This document shows, one piece after another, positions 8,078-15,469 of a stretch of 62,866 nucleotides of DNA. The notes under the pieces are model-generated. The model searched no databases. It saw only the letters and a program-made list of their open reading frames with translations, and was not told the DNA's origin. The translations under genes and the position numbers were made by a program. How positions within the stretch are numbered: the first letter of the stretch is position 1; the number at the start of each line of letters is the position of its first letter. Source of the stretch: Lentisphaeria bacterium (GTDB taxonomy: Bacteria; Verrucomicrobiota; Lentisphaeria; Victivallales; Victivallaceae); contig JAFVZN010000020.1 of NCBI GenBank assembly GCA_017508135.1, positions 1-62,866 of the forward strand, given 5' to 3'.

Positions 8078-9367
8078 TTATTTTCCGGTAAAAAGCGGAG
8101 AATTGACAATGGTTCCGGCGATCGCGGTGGCGGCGGCGGTGGCAGGGCTCATCAAATGGACCATGCCGCCTTTGCCCATGCGGCCGTTGAAGTTGCGGTT
8201 GGTGGTGGAGGCGCAGACTTCGCCGGGAGCAAGAACGCCGTTACTCATGCCCAGACAGGCACCGCAAGTGGGGTTGGTGACGCAGAAACCGGCATCCATA
8301 AAGATGGCGATGATGCCTTCCGCCAGCGCATCGCGGAAAATTTTCGGAGTGGCAGGGGAAACAATGGCGCGGACACCGGGGGCGATGTGTTTGCCTTTGA
8401 GTACCTGAGCGGCGACACGGAGGTCTTCCAGACGGCCGTTGGTACAGCTTCCAATGTAAACCTGATCGACTTTGGTTCCGGCAAATTCCCGGACGGGTTT
8501 GACCTGATCGGGCTTGTAGTTGAACGTGGCTACCGGTTCGATCTGCGCGCCGTCGATATCGACAATGCGGTCATATTCCGCATCGGCATCGGCGATGAAC
8601 TTGCGGTATTCGGCAAGGGCGGCTTCTTTGGAGGCGAACTCTTCATTGATGTAGGGCCACAAATAGTTGACCGTGACCATATCCGGTTCACAGATGCCGC
8701 TGGTTCCGCCGGCTTCGATAGCCATGTTGCAGAGGGTCATGCGCTCATCCATGCCGATGTTGTCGATGACGGAGCCGTGAAATTCGATGACCTTTCCGGT
8801 GGCTCCGTTGACGGTCAATTCTTTGATGACGGTCAGGATAACGTCTTTGGCGAAAACTCCGGGACGGAGCGCGCCGTTGATATTCACCCGGATGGTCTTG
8901 GGATCATGGAAGGCGCAAACACCTTTCAAAATACCGACTTCGAGGTCAGTGGTTCCGACACCGGCGGCAAAAGCACCGAAAGCACCGTGGGTGCAGGTAT
9001 GGGAGTCACCCATGATGATGGTGTATCCCGGGCGGACGAAACCTTTTTCCGGGAAGATCGCGTGGCAGACACCGTTGTCGCCGATATCGAAGAAATCTTT
9101 GATATCGTGGCGGCGGACCCAGTCGCGCAAGGTCTTGCCCTGAATGGCGGTCTTGCCGTCTTTTGCCGGGGAAACGTGGTCGATGACCGCTTTGATCTTG
9201 CTGGTGTCGAAAACCCGGTCGCACTGCTTGGCGACCAGATCGTTGATGGCGATCGGGGTGGTGATTTCGTGGCAGAACACCCGGTCAAGGGAGAGTACCC
9301 GGACATCAGCATCCGGACGGTCCACTTCGTGGGCATCAAAAATTTTCTGGGCGATGGTTCTTCCCAT
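8078..9367 (-). CDS. leuC: 3-isopropylmalate dehydratase large subunit
   Basis: A 429-residue aconitase-family subunit that carries the [4Fe-4S] cluster for leucine synthesis. Visible motifs are MGDSHTCTHGAFGAFA, IGSCTNGR (cluster Cys near residue 308) and NPTCGACLG (two more cluster cysteines about 60 residues on). Its length and style place it in the shorter LeuC2/HacA-like clade. No leuA or leuB lies in this window. The start ATG has GGAG ten bases upstream, and a near-consensus promoter lies at 9415-9443. The leader is short (under 50 bases), which leaves no room for a leucine attenuator or T-box. Confidence 0.93.
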   Translation of the reverse strand: MGRTIAQKIFDAHEVDRPDADVRVLSLDRVFCHEITTPIAINDLVAKQCDRVFDTSKIKAVIDHVSPAKDGKTAIQGKTLRDWVRRHDIKDFFDIGDNGVCHAIFPEKGFVRPGYTIIMGDSHTCTHGAFGAFAAGVGTTDLEVGILKGVCAFHDPKTIRVNINGALRPGVFAKDVILTVIKELTVNGATGKVIEFHGSVIDNIGMDERMTLCNMAIEAGGTSGICEPDMVTVNYLWPYINEEFASKEAALAEYRKFIADADAEYDRIVDIDGAQIEPVATFNYKPDQVKPVREFAGTKVDQVYIGSCTNGRLEDLRVAAQVLKGKHIAPGVRAIVSPATPKIFRDALAEGIIAIFMDAGFCVTNPTCGACLGMSNGVLAPGEVCASTTNRNFNGRMGKGGMVHLMSPATAAATAIAGTIVNSPLFTGK

Positions 9368-9414
9368 GGTGTGATAACTCCAAATTTTATTTTGTTGACA
9401 AATTGACTCCTTAT

Positions 9415-9443
9415 AATATAACCCGGAAAGTGACCGCTGTCAA
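9415..9443 (-). promoter_or_regulatory. Promoter of leuCD
   Basis: On the minus strand TTGACA (9443-9438), 17 bases, then TATATT (9420-9415). It is divergent from the antiporter promoter, whose -35 starts 31 bases to the right. Confidence 0.8.
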
Positions 9444-9473
9444 AAAAAGTTGGATAATTTTTTTGCATAAGTG

Positions 9474-9502
9474 TTGACTTTTTTTGAGAAAGACCGTATA
9501 TT
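9474..9502 (+). promoter_or_regulatory. Promoter of the cation/proton antiporter
   Basis: TTGACT (9474-9479), 17 bases, TATATT (9497-9502). The start codon follows 38 bases downstream. Confidence 0.8.
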
Positions 9503-9539
9503 AGAAGGAAATTTTGTGCAAAAAAAAGGAGTTTTATAT

Positions 9540-10913
9540 ATGAATGATGGTGCATTTTTGATATTGTTTATGGCATTTACTGCGTTTATGGGGGGGGCAC
9601 CGTTTTTGTTGAGGAAGTTCGGTATCCCGACAGTGATATCACTGCTGCTGGTGGGAATGCTGGTGGGCCCCACCGGGGTCGGTTTCGATCTGGTCGGTCA
9701 CATCTCCGACTGGTTGAGCTTTCTCGGTCCTCCGGGACAGGAACTTGAAACTGCCCGCAGGACAGCGGAAAACTTCAATATGCTTATAGACATCCTCGGT
9801 TCTCTGGGATTGATGCTGCTGATGGCTCTCGCCGGAATGGAGGCGGACTTCAAGCTGATAAATTCAGTACGCAAACCGGTGACACTGCTCAGTATTTTGA
9901 CCTTCATCATCCCGGCGGTCGCCGGATACTGGGTCTACTGGTACTTCAATCCGCAGGATCTGGCGGGAAAACTGCTTTACGCCTCTCTTTTTGCTTCGCA
10001 CTCGGTCGGCATCGTGTTTCCGGTGATGCGGGAACTTAAACTCAGCCGGACGAAGTTCGGTTCAGCAGTGCTGATATCCACGGTGATAACGGACATTGCC
10101 AGTATCATATTGCTGGCAGTGAGCGTACAGCTGCACCGGCAGAGCAGCAAGATGGCGCATCTGGTGATGAATAACACGCTTTCGATATTCGACCATGTCA
10201 GCAGCAGCGTATTCGGAAACAGTTTTGTGCCGGTGTTTTTGCTGATCGTACTGCTTTATCTCTTTATCGCGGTCGTCGTGGTGCGCTTTGTCGGAAAGGC
10301 ATTGATAAAGACGTTTCAGCCGGGAGAGGATGTGCTTATCACCTTTGTGATGCTGGTGATATTGGTGACGGTCATCGTCGGTGAACTTTTCGGTATCAAT
10401 CTGGTGGTCGGAGCGTTTATTGCCGGATTGGGACTTTCTCAGGTGGTGCAGAATAAAGAGATGCTGCTTTTCCGCCGGGTGGAGAGTATCGGGTATGGTT
10501 TTCTGATACCGTTTCTGTTTGTCTCCATCGGTATGGAAACAGACTTTTCCGCGTTTAAAGGCGGCAGTAATTTCATGATCGTGTTCCTGACGGTATCCGG
10601 ACTTATAATCAGCAAGGTCGCATCCGGTTACGGAGCCATGCGGTTGAGCGGCTTTTCAAGATCGCAGGGATTGGCGGCCGGATTGATGACCGTGCCGCAG
10701 CTTTCAGCGACACTGGCGGCGGCGGCGATCGGTAAAGAGATCGGATTGCTGGATGGAAAGTTTTTCAATGCGATCATCATTCTGTCGATCATCACAACCT
10801 TGCCGATACCGTCACTGGTCAAACTGGTCATTGCCAAAGGGAAGGACAACTTCGGCGAACCGGAAAACGAAGTCCATCTGCCGAGTGTGGTCAAAGACGA
10901 CAATTTGCTCTGA
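9540..10913 (+). CDS. Cation:proton antiporter (CPA2 / KefB-like)
   Basis: A 457-residue integral membrane protein with about 12-13 hydrophobic segments of the Na+/H+ exchanger superfamily. Typical features are the early FGIPTVISLLLVGMLVGPTG segment, FASHSVGIVFPV, and the half-helix region with GAFIAGLGLS and PFLFVSIGMETDFS. It exchanges Na+ or K+ for protons across the inner membrane; the ion cannot be decided. It lacks the C-terminal TrkA-N domain found in full KefB/KefC. The ATG at 9540 has AGGAG at 9527-9531, and the promoter sits just upstream, so the longer frame from 9471 is not the real start. It is a single gene, divergent from leuC. Confidence 0.85.
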   Translation: MNDGAFLILFMAFTAFMGGAPFLLRKFGIPTVISLLLVGMLVGPTGVGFDLVGHISDWLSFLGPPGQELETARRTAENFNMLIDILGSLGLMLLMALAGMEADFKLINSVRKPVTLLSILTFIIPAVAGYWVYWYFNPQDLAGKLLYASLFASHSVGIVFPVMRELKLSRTKFGSAVLISTVITDIASIILLAVSVQLHRQSSKMAHLVMNNTLSIFDHVSSSVFGNSFVPVFLLIVLLYLFIAVVVVRFVGKALIKTFQPGEDVLITFVMLVILVTVIVGELFGINLVVGAFIAGLGLSQVVQNKEMLLFRRVESIGYGFLIPFLFVSIGMETDFSAFKGGSNFMIVFLTVSGLIISKVASGYGAMRLSGFSRSQGLAAGLMTVPQLSATLAAAAIGKEIGLLDGKFFNAIIILSIITTLPIPSLVKLVIAKGKDNFGEPENEVHLPSVVKDDNLL

Positions 10914-10917
10914 GAAT

Positions 10918-10951
10918 GCCGCCGCAATAACTCCGGATAATTCCCGGCGGC
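10918..10951. terminator. Hairpin between convergent genes
   Basis: GCCGCCG (10918-10924) pairs with CGGCGGC (10945-10951) around a 20-base loop, in the 50-base gap between the antiporter and mcsB stop codons. There is no clean T tract, so its role as a shared terminator is tentative. Confidence 0.4.
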
Positions 10952-10963
10952 GGAACACTTGTT

Positions 10964-12028
10964 TTACTTCAGTTTATTTCTGCACAGTTCCGCGCGGGCG
11001 ATGTCGCGTTCCGAATCGGAAAGCTGACGACCGGCGGATTTTTGCAGATGCGCTGAACCTGTGGCGATGAAAAGTTCATTCACTGCCGCGATGTCGATCG
11101 AGGCAAAGAAGCCCATGTCCACCCCCATGCGGACAAATGATAACGATTGCAGAGCTTCCGCACTGCTCAGTTTATAGCTGTGGCGCAAAATCCCGTAAGC
11201 GCGACCGATGTGGTCGAGCAGAGTGAAACGGTCACGCAGAAGGAGGTTTTTGCGCGCCTGCTTTTCATGGAGGATGAGCTGACGGATGACCGTATCCAGC
11301 GATTCGATGGTCTTGGATTCACTTTCTCCGAGGGTGTACTGGTTGGATATCTGAAAAAGATTGCCGCGGTTGTCGGTTCCCTCTCCGAAGATGCCGCGCA
11401 CGGCGAGGTGGAGTTTGTTTATTCCCTGAATGGTGGGAAGTATCTGTCCGGACAGTACCAGCCCCGGCAGATGGAGCATGACCGATGCCCGCATACCGGT
11501 TCCGGCATTGGTCGGACAGCTGGTGAGAAAACCGAGCTGACTGTCGAAAGCGTATTCCAGTTTTTCGCTCAACGTATCGTCGATAACGTTGATCTCCGAG
11601 TAAACTTCTGCCAGCTGAAAGCCGGGACGGATGGATTGCATCCGGATCTGATCTTCTTCGTTCACCATGATGGAACAGCGTTCCATCGGGCAGACGAGCA
11701 GCTTTTTACCTTCCAGCGGAGCGGCGATGAATTCGGAGCTGGCAAGACGGCGTTCAAGAAGGACTTTTCTGTCGATCTCCGACAGTTGTGTCAGATCGAA
11801 CTCCCGGTGTTCGCCGTCAAAGTCGAGAACTTTTCCTGAGTTGACAGCGGCACTTATCTCTTCGCAAATATCACACTTTTCTTCGGGAGAGGCGGCATTG
11901 GGGAAGGTGTGCCCCGCCAGATTGCGGGCAAGCCGGATGCGGGTCGAAAGCGCGATCTCTCCGGCGGGACCGGAGCTGTCCAGAAAACTTACCGGAAGTG
12001 AAAACAGTTCATCGACAGAATTGTTCAT
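10964..12028 (-). CDS. mcsB: Protein arginine kinase McsB
   Basis: A 354-residue kinase of the ATP:guanido phosphotransferase fold. It phosphorylates arginines in proteins, in Firmicutes marking them for ClpCP degradation. The family hallmarks are STRIRLARNLAGHTFPNA near residues 28-45, the guanido kinase segment FLTSCPTNAGTGMRAS (with the conserved Cys), and LILHEKQAR. The ATG overlaps the mcsA stop by four bases (ATGA), with GGAG eight bases upstream. There is no ctsR or clpC next to it, unlike the classical Firmicutes operon. In PVC bacteria McsAB pairs occur without CtsR, so targets here are unknown. Confidence 0.92.
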   Translation of the reverse strand: MNNSVDELFSLPVSFLDSSGPAGEIALSTRIRLARNLAGHTFPNAASPEEKCDICEEISAAVNSGKVLDFDGEHREFDLTQLSEIDRKVLLERRLASSEFIAAPLEGKKLLVCPMERCSIMVNEEDQIRMQSIRPGFQLAEVYSEINVIDDTLSEKLEYAFDSQLGFLTSCPTNAGTGMRASVMLHLPGLVLSGQILPTIQGINKLHLAVRGIFGEGTDNRGNLFQISNQYTLGESESKTIESLDTVIRQLILHEKQARKNLLLRDRFTLLDHIGRAYGILRHSYKLSSAEALQSLSFVRMGVDMGFFASIDIAAVNELFIATGSAHLQKSAGRQLSDSERDIARAELCRNKLK

Positions 12029-12585
12029 TGTTCCATCTCCTCAAGCTGTTTGCGGATAAGGTTGATGCGGTCGCGGCAGACAGCGGCGTGTTCATACTCT
12101 TCGCGGGAAACCGAGTCGGCAAGTTCGGTCTGCAATTTTTTCAGTTCCTGCCGGAGAACTCCGGTGCCGGAGGAGTTGGCACAGCGTGGAGTTTTCCCCA
12201 GATGGATGCTGCCGCGCTGGACTTGAGAAAAGGCTTCGGCAAGGAGGGAGGAAAATACCTTGTAACACTCCGGGCAACCGACTTTACCGTTGCTGCTGCG
12301 GATCTTTCCGGTAGTCCAGCTGCACACCGGGCAGGTGAGGGGATCGGTTTCGGAAGAGTCTCCGGCGGCAGATTTCTGTTCCGGTTGGTGATCGGTTTTT
12401 CCGGCATTTTTCGCCGCGGCATTGAAGAGCAGCTCCGAAAGTTTGAAGCCGAGAGCTCCGAGTTCGCCCTGTTCTTCCCGTTTTTCGGCGCACTCAGCAC
12501 ACAAATGAGTGCTTTTACATTCGCCGTTATGAAACTCTTTTATATGCACCGTCGCCGGACGGATCTTGCAGATATCGCACATCAT
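12025..12585 (-). CDS. mcsA: McsA, activator of McsB (UvrB/UvrC-motif protein)
   Basis: A 186-residue zinc-binding adaptor. It has two pairs of CxxC near the start (CDICK, CAEC) and two more in the middle (CPVC, CPEC), which should bind two zinc ions. The C-terminal UVR motif (LADSVSREEYEHAAVCRDRI) spans about residues 155-180. McsA binds and activates McsB; translational coupling to mcsB supports that partnership. ATG codons occur at 12585 and 12582; the first is preferred because GGAG lies 11 bases upstream. Its promoter is at 12630-12658. Confidence 0.9.
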   Translation of the reverse strand: MMCDICKIRPATVHIKEFHNGECKSTHLCAECAEKREEQGELGALGFKLSELLFNAAAKNAGKTDHQPEQKSAAGDSSETDPLTCPVCSWTTGKIRSSNGKVGCPECYKVFSSLLAEAFSQVQRGSIHLGKTPRCANSSGTGVLRQELKKLQTELADSVSREEYEHAAVCRDRINLIRKQLEEMEQ

Positions 12586-12948
12586 GGTTGAAAAAACTCC
12601 ATCGTCGTGAAATTATTCTTGTTTTCAATACTATACCATCAATTCAATAAAAATGCAAATTTTAAAGTTTCAAGGGTTGAAAAATTTTTTTCAAATGCTA
12701 TTTTTATAGAATGTAAAATTATTTTGCCGCGAAAAGTATCAAAACAACGTCAGGAAGACATATCATGAGCAGTATAGACGACCCCGGACCCCGAGAGTGT
12801 TGTGCCGGAACGCCCGGATTTGAGATTCCTGCCGGAAAATGCTGATTTTTTTGCTTTCCGGAAGAACCTGTCTGACGCTCCGGTAGAAGGATCGGATGCA
12901 AGTCGCCCTTTGCATTGAAAATGAGTGATAAATCAAAGGAAGCAGGAA
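12586..12948. other. Intergenic region between mcsA and the CorA-like gene
   Basis: The left half is AT-rich and holds the mcsAB promoter. The right half (about 12760-12948) is more GC-rich and contains a hairpin of CCGGAAA (12832-12838) and TTTCCGG (12855-12861). This half is probably a long 5' leader of the CorA-like gene or a small RNA. I looked for the M-box magnesium leader and for 6S RNA and found no convincing match. No clear 17-spaced promoter for the plus-strand gene was found. Confidence 0.4.
12630..12658 (-). promoter_or_regulatory. Promoter of mcsA-mcsB
   Basis: On the minus strand TTGCAT (12658-12653), 17 bases, TATAGT (12635-12630). The mcsA start lies 45 bases downstream. No CtsR-type tandem heptad operator is visible. 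Confidence 0.65.
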
Positions 12949-13899
12949 ATGTTGAAATGTTATGAACTGGCGGATGGCAGGATCCAGCGCTGCCCGCAGG
13001 GACAGCCCGGAATGATCCAGGTTTACAGCGATCCGTCAGAAGAAGAAAAAGCCTATTTGATCGAACAGTGCAAGATAGATAATCACACCCTCGCATCAGC
13101 ACTGGACGAAGATGAGATCAGTCGTCTGGAATTTGAAGAGAACCATGTCGCTGTCATCATGAAACGCCCGCAGGATGTCGGTATGGACCGGCGCATGACG
13201 TTCCGGGTCTCCTCCGTCGGCGCATTTTTGTTTGAGGACAGGATAATCATTGTACAAAACGATGACATGCCGCTTTTTGAGCATGGCAGAATGCCGTTGC
13301 GGGGCAACAGTGTGCCGGGGATATTGCTCCGGCTGCTGCATCAGTCAACAAGACACTTTCTCCAGCATCTGCGGCTCATCCGCACGATTTCCGACGAGAT
13401 CGAAAAGAAGATCGAGTATGCCGTGACCAACAAAAGTCTGGTCAATATGTTTGTTCTGCAAAAGAGCCTGACCTATTACGAGTCCGCAGTCGGAGCCAAT
13501 TTGCTCCTGATGGGAAAGTTGCGCAGTGCGGCAAACCGCATCGGTTTTCAGGAGGCGGAGCTTGAATTTCTGGAAGATATTACCATTGAAAACAAACAGT
13601 GCGACAATATTTCCCGGATTTACGCCGCCATTCTCCGGAGCATGTCCGAATCCCGCAGTTCTGTTGCCAACAACAACATGGCGGTCATAATGAGATATCT
13701 GGCGATCATCAATATCGTGTTCCTTCCGCTGACTGTTATCACCGGTATCGGCGGCATGTCGGAGTTTTCGATGATGACCGAAGGGGTCTGGTGGCCGCAT
13801 GCGTATTCGGCATTGACGGTTTTTATGGTCGCGGTCGGTTTTATAACTTATCTTCTGGTGCGCGGCATCGGAGAATCACGTAACTCCAGGAGACGTTGA
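12949..13899 (+). CDS. CorA-family divalent cation transporter with altered GMN motif
   Basis: A 316-residue protein with the CorA layout: a cytoplasmic alpha/beta domain, a long helical stalk (LLHQSTRHFLQHLRLIRTIS onwards), and two C-terminal membrane helices (about residues 246-266 and 285-307). CorA channels move Mg2+ or related ions and carry a strictly conserved GMN at the pore mouth. Here the aligned segment reads TGIGGMSEFSMM, so Asn is replaced by Ser (G269-M270-S271). This may change ion choice, or it may be a natural subfamily. The ATG at 12949 follows AAGGA by eight bases; an upstream frame to 12925 lacks a ribosome site. The next gene starts two bases after its stop. Confidence 0.8.
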   Translation: MLKCYELADGRIQRCPQGQPGMIQVYSDPSEEEKAYLIEQCKIDNHTLASALDEDEISRLEFEENHVAVIMKRPQDVGMDRRMTFRVSSVGAFLFEDRIIIVQNDDMPLFEHGRMPLRGNSVPGILLRLLHQSTRHFLQHLRLIRTISDEIEKKIEYAVTNKSLVNMFVLQKSLTYYESAVGANLLLMGKLRSAANRIGFQEAELEFLEDITIENKQCDNISRIYAAILRSMSESRSSVANNNMAVIMRYLAIINIVFLPLTVITGIGGMSEFSMMTEGVWWPHAYSALTVFMVAVGFITYLLVRGIGESRNSRRR

Positions 13900-13901
13900 C
13901 G

Positions 13902-14453
13902 ATGGCTAAAAAGAAGAAAAATCCTGTCGGTGTCATCTCCGGTCGCCGCCTCAAGGAGAAAATGCGCCTTTCCGTGCGCGATTTCGACTTGGCTATGGCG
14001 GCGTATGTGGTGGTCATCGTGGTAAGCACTCTGGTCGGACGTTGCGGAGATTATGATCTTGGCAGCGCAAATCTGCACGGGTTCGCGCTGTGGTTTCTGC
14101 TGATACCGGCATATTTGATCCTTGAAGTGCTGAGTCTGGTAAACTATATCGGCAACTTCAATTGGGATTGTAACGGTTTTGAGGCTGAACTGCTGGGGAT
14201 CTGCAATCTGGTCATGGCGATCGGCACCTGGTGTTATGTCCGGCTGCGCGCCGGAAGATGGAGCGTGCAAACTGTCCGCAATATCCGGATGTTTGTGCTG
14301 ATACTGCTCTTCTGGGGAGTGTTTCAGCTGGGATGCAGTGCCGCACTGTGGATGTGGCGGCATGGCGGATTCAGCTCATTCAACCGCCATCTGATAGTGA
14401 AAAAGGAGAGCCCGGCACATCCGGAACCGGCTGCTGCTGTTACGGAAAAATGA
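13902..14453 (+). CDS. Small integral membrane protein, unknown function
   Basis: A 183-residue protein not recognised as a known family. It has a basic N-terminus (MAKKKKNP), then about four hydrophobic segments (near residues 28-44, 60-80, 96-112 and 125-150), and a hydrophilic tail rich in Pro, Ala and Glu. The positive N-terminus suggests a cytoplasmic start. The ATG at 13902 has AGGAG nine bases upstream. It sits two bases after the CorA-like gene and 25 bases before an EamA-like transporter, so it is probably co-transcribed with both. Confidence 0.6.
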   Translation: MAKKKKNPVGVISGRRLKEKMRLSVRDFDLAMAAYVVVIVVSTLVGRCGDYDLGSANLHGFALWFLLIPAYLILEVLSLVNYIGNFNWDCNGFEAELLGICNLVMAIGTWCYVRLRAGRWSVQTVRNIRMFVLILLFWGVFQLGCSAALWMWRHGGFSSFNRHLIVKKESPAHPEPAAAVTEK

Positions 14454-14478
14454 TCGCAACGTACAGGAAGGTATACGA

Positions 14479-15384
14479 ATGTTTTGGGGAGTTACGCTGG
14501 GCGTGGCAACGGCATTGATGCAATCTTGCTCCTATCTGGCGAGTGCGGCATTTATCAGCAGACACCGGTCAGCATTCAAACTGCTTATTTCCTCTCAACT
14601 GTTTATGGGAGTATGCAGTACGGTGCTGCTGCCGTTTTTTATAACGGAAGATCTTGTCCGGATCGCCAAAGGCGGATGGTGGTATCTTGCGGCGTGGGTG
14701 ACGATGTTTTTTCTGGGGCAGGCGGGATTTTTCATTTCCCAGAAATATATTGAATCCAGCCGTCTGGCATCTCTGCTGGGGTTGAAAATACTGGTGCTGT
14801 CGGCGTTCTGGATGATATTCAACGCGAAAATGCTCAACTATCTGCAGGTCATCGGCGTTATATTGGGTGTCGCTGCCGCCTTTGCGATGAACTGGAGCGG
14901 CAGCCGCAGACTGCACTGGAAAGGTATTGCCGCGTTGGCGGTGACACTGGTATGCTATTCACTCACTGATCTGTCGGAGACCGCAATGGTACATCTGGCG
15001 GATCAGGGCAATGTGGTGAAAGCCGGAATAACCATCACCCTGTTCTGCTACACCGTATTGGGGATCTGCACTCTCCCGTTTGCTGTCAAAACCGGGTGGA
15101 GCTGGACGATGCAGAAAGATTCCGCACCTTTTGCCGTCATCTGGCTGGGGTCGCAAATGACCTTGCTTATCTGTTTCGGGATGGTGGGGCCGGTATTCGG
15201 AAACGTAATCCAATCCACCCGCGGGCTGTTTTCGGTGCTGTTGGGGGTGCTGGTCTGTTGTTTGGGGATATCCGGAGGGGAAAAACAGGTGTCGGCAGTG
15301 ATGTGGCTCCGGCGCGGATTTGCGGCATTGCTGATGCTTGTCAGCATAGTTTGTTTCAGTTTCGGCAAAATCATCGGCGGATAA
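14479..15384 (+). CDS. EamA/DMT-type transporter-like membrane protein
   Basis: A 301-residue protein with about ten hydrophobic segments arranged as two five-helix halves, the layout of drug/metabolite transporters (EamA). The GVILGVAAAFAMNWSG end of the first half and the NVIQSTRGLFSVLLGVLVC segment of the second are typical. The substrate is unknown. The ATG at 14479 has AGGAAGG upstream. It ends the short run that began with the CorA-like gene; the next gene has its own promoter. Confidence 0.65.
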   Translation: MFWGVTLGVATALMQSCSYLASAAFISRHRSAFKLLISSQLFMGVCSTVLLPFFITEDLVRIAKGGWWYLAAWVTMFFLGQAGFFISQKYIESSRLASLLGLKILVLSAFWMIFNAKMLNYLQVIGVILGVAAAFAMNWSGSRRLHWKGIAALAVTLVCYSLTDLSETAMVHLADQGNVVKAGITITLFCYTVLGICTLPFAVKTGWSWTMQKDSAPFAVIWLGSQMTLLICFGMVGPVFGNVIQSTRGLFSVLLGVLVCCLGISGGEKQVSAVMWLRRGFAALLMLVSIVCFSFGKIIGG

Positions 15385-15387
15385 GGC

Positions 15388-15416
15388 TTGAAAGTTTGCC
15401 ACTCCGGTGGTATCTT
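15388..15416 (+). promoter_or_regulatory. Promoter of the sugar/housekeeping gene run
   Basis: TTGAAA (15388-15393), 17 bases, TATCTT (15411-15416), just after the transporter stop and 53 bases before the aldolase/dehydrogenase start. Confidence 0.6.
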
Positions 15417-15469
15417 ATAATAAGTGTAGAAAAGTATACTGAATATCTGAAAGTTAAAGGATCTTGAAA

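Noticed and set aside
9368..9414. A leucine attenuator or T-box before leuC
   Set aside because: The leader is under 50 bases from the -10 to the start codon, too short for either.
12760..12948. An M-box magnesium riboswitch or 6S RNA before the CorA-like gene
   Set aside because: I could not find the conserved core of either. Only one simple hairpin is clear.
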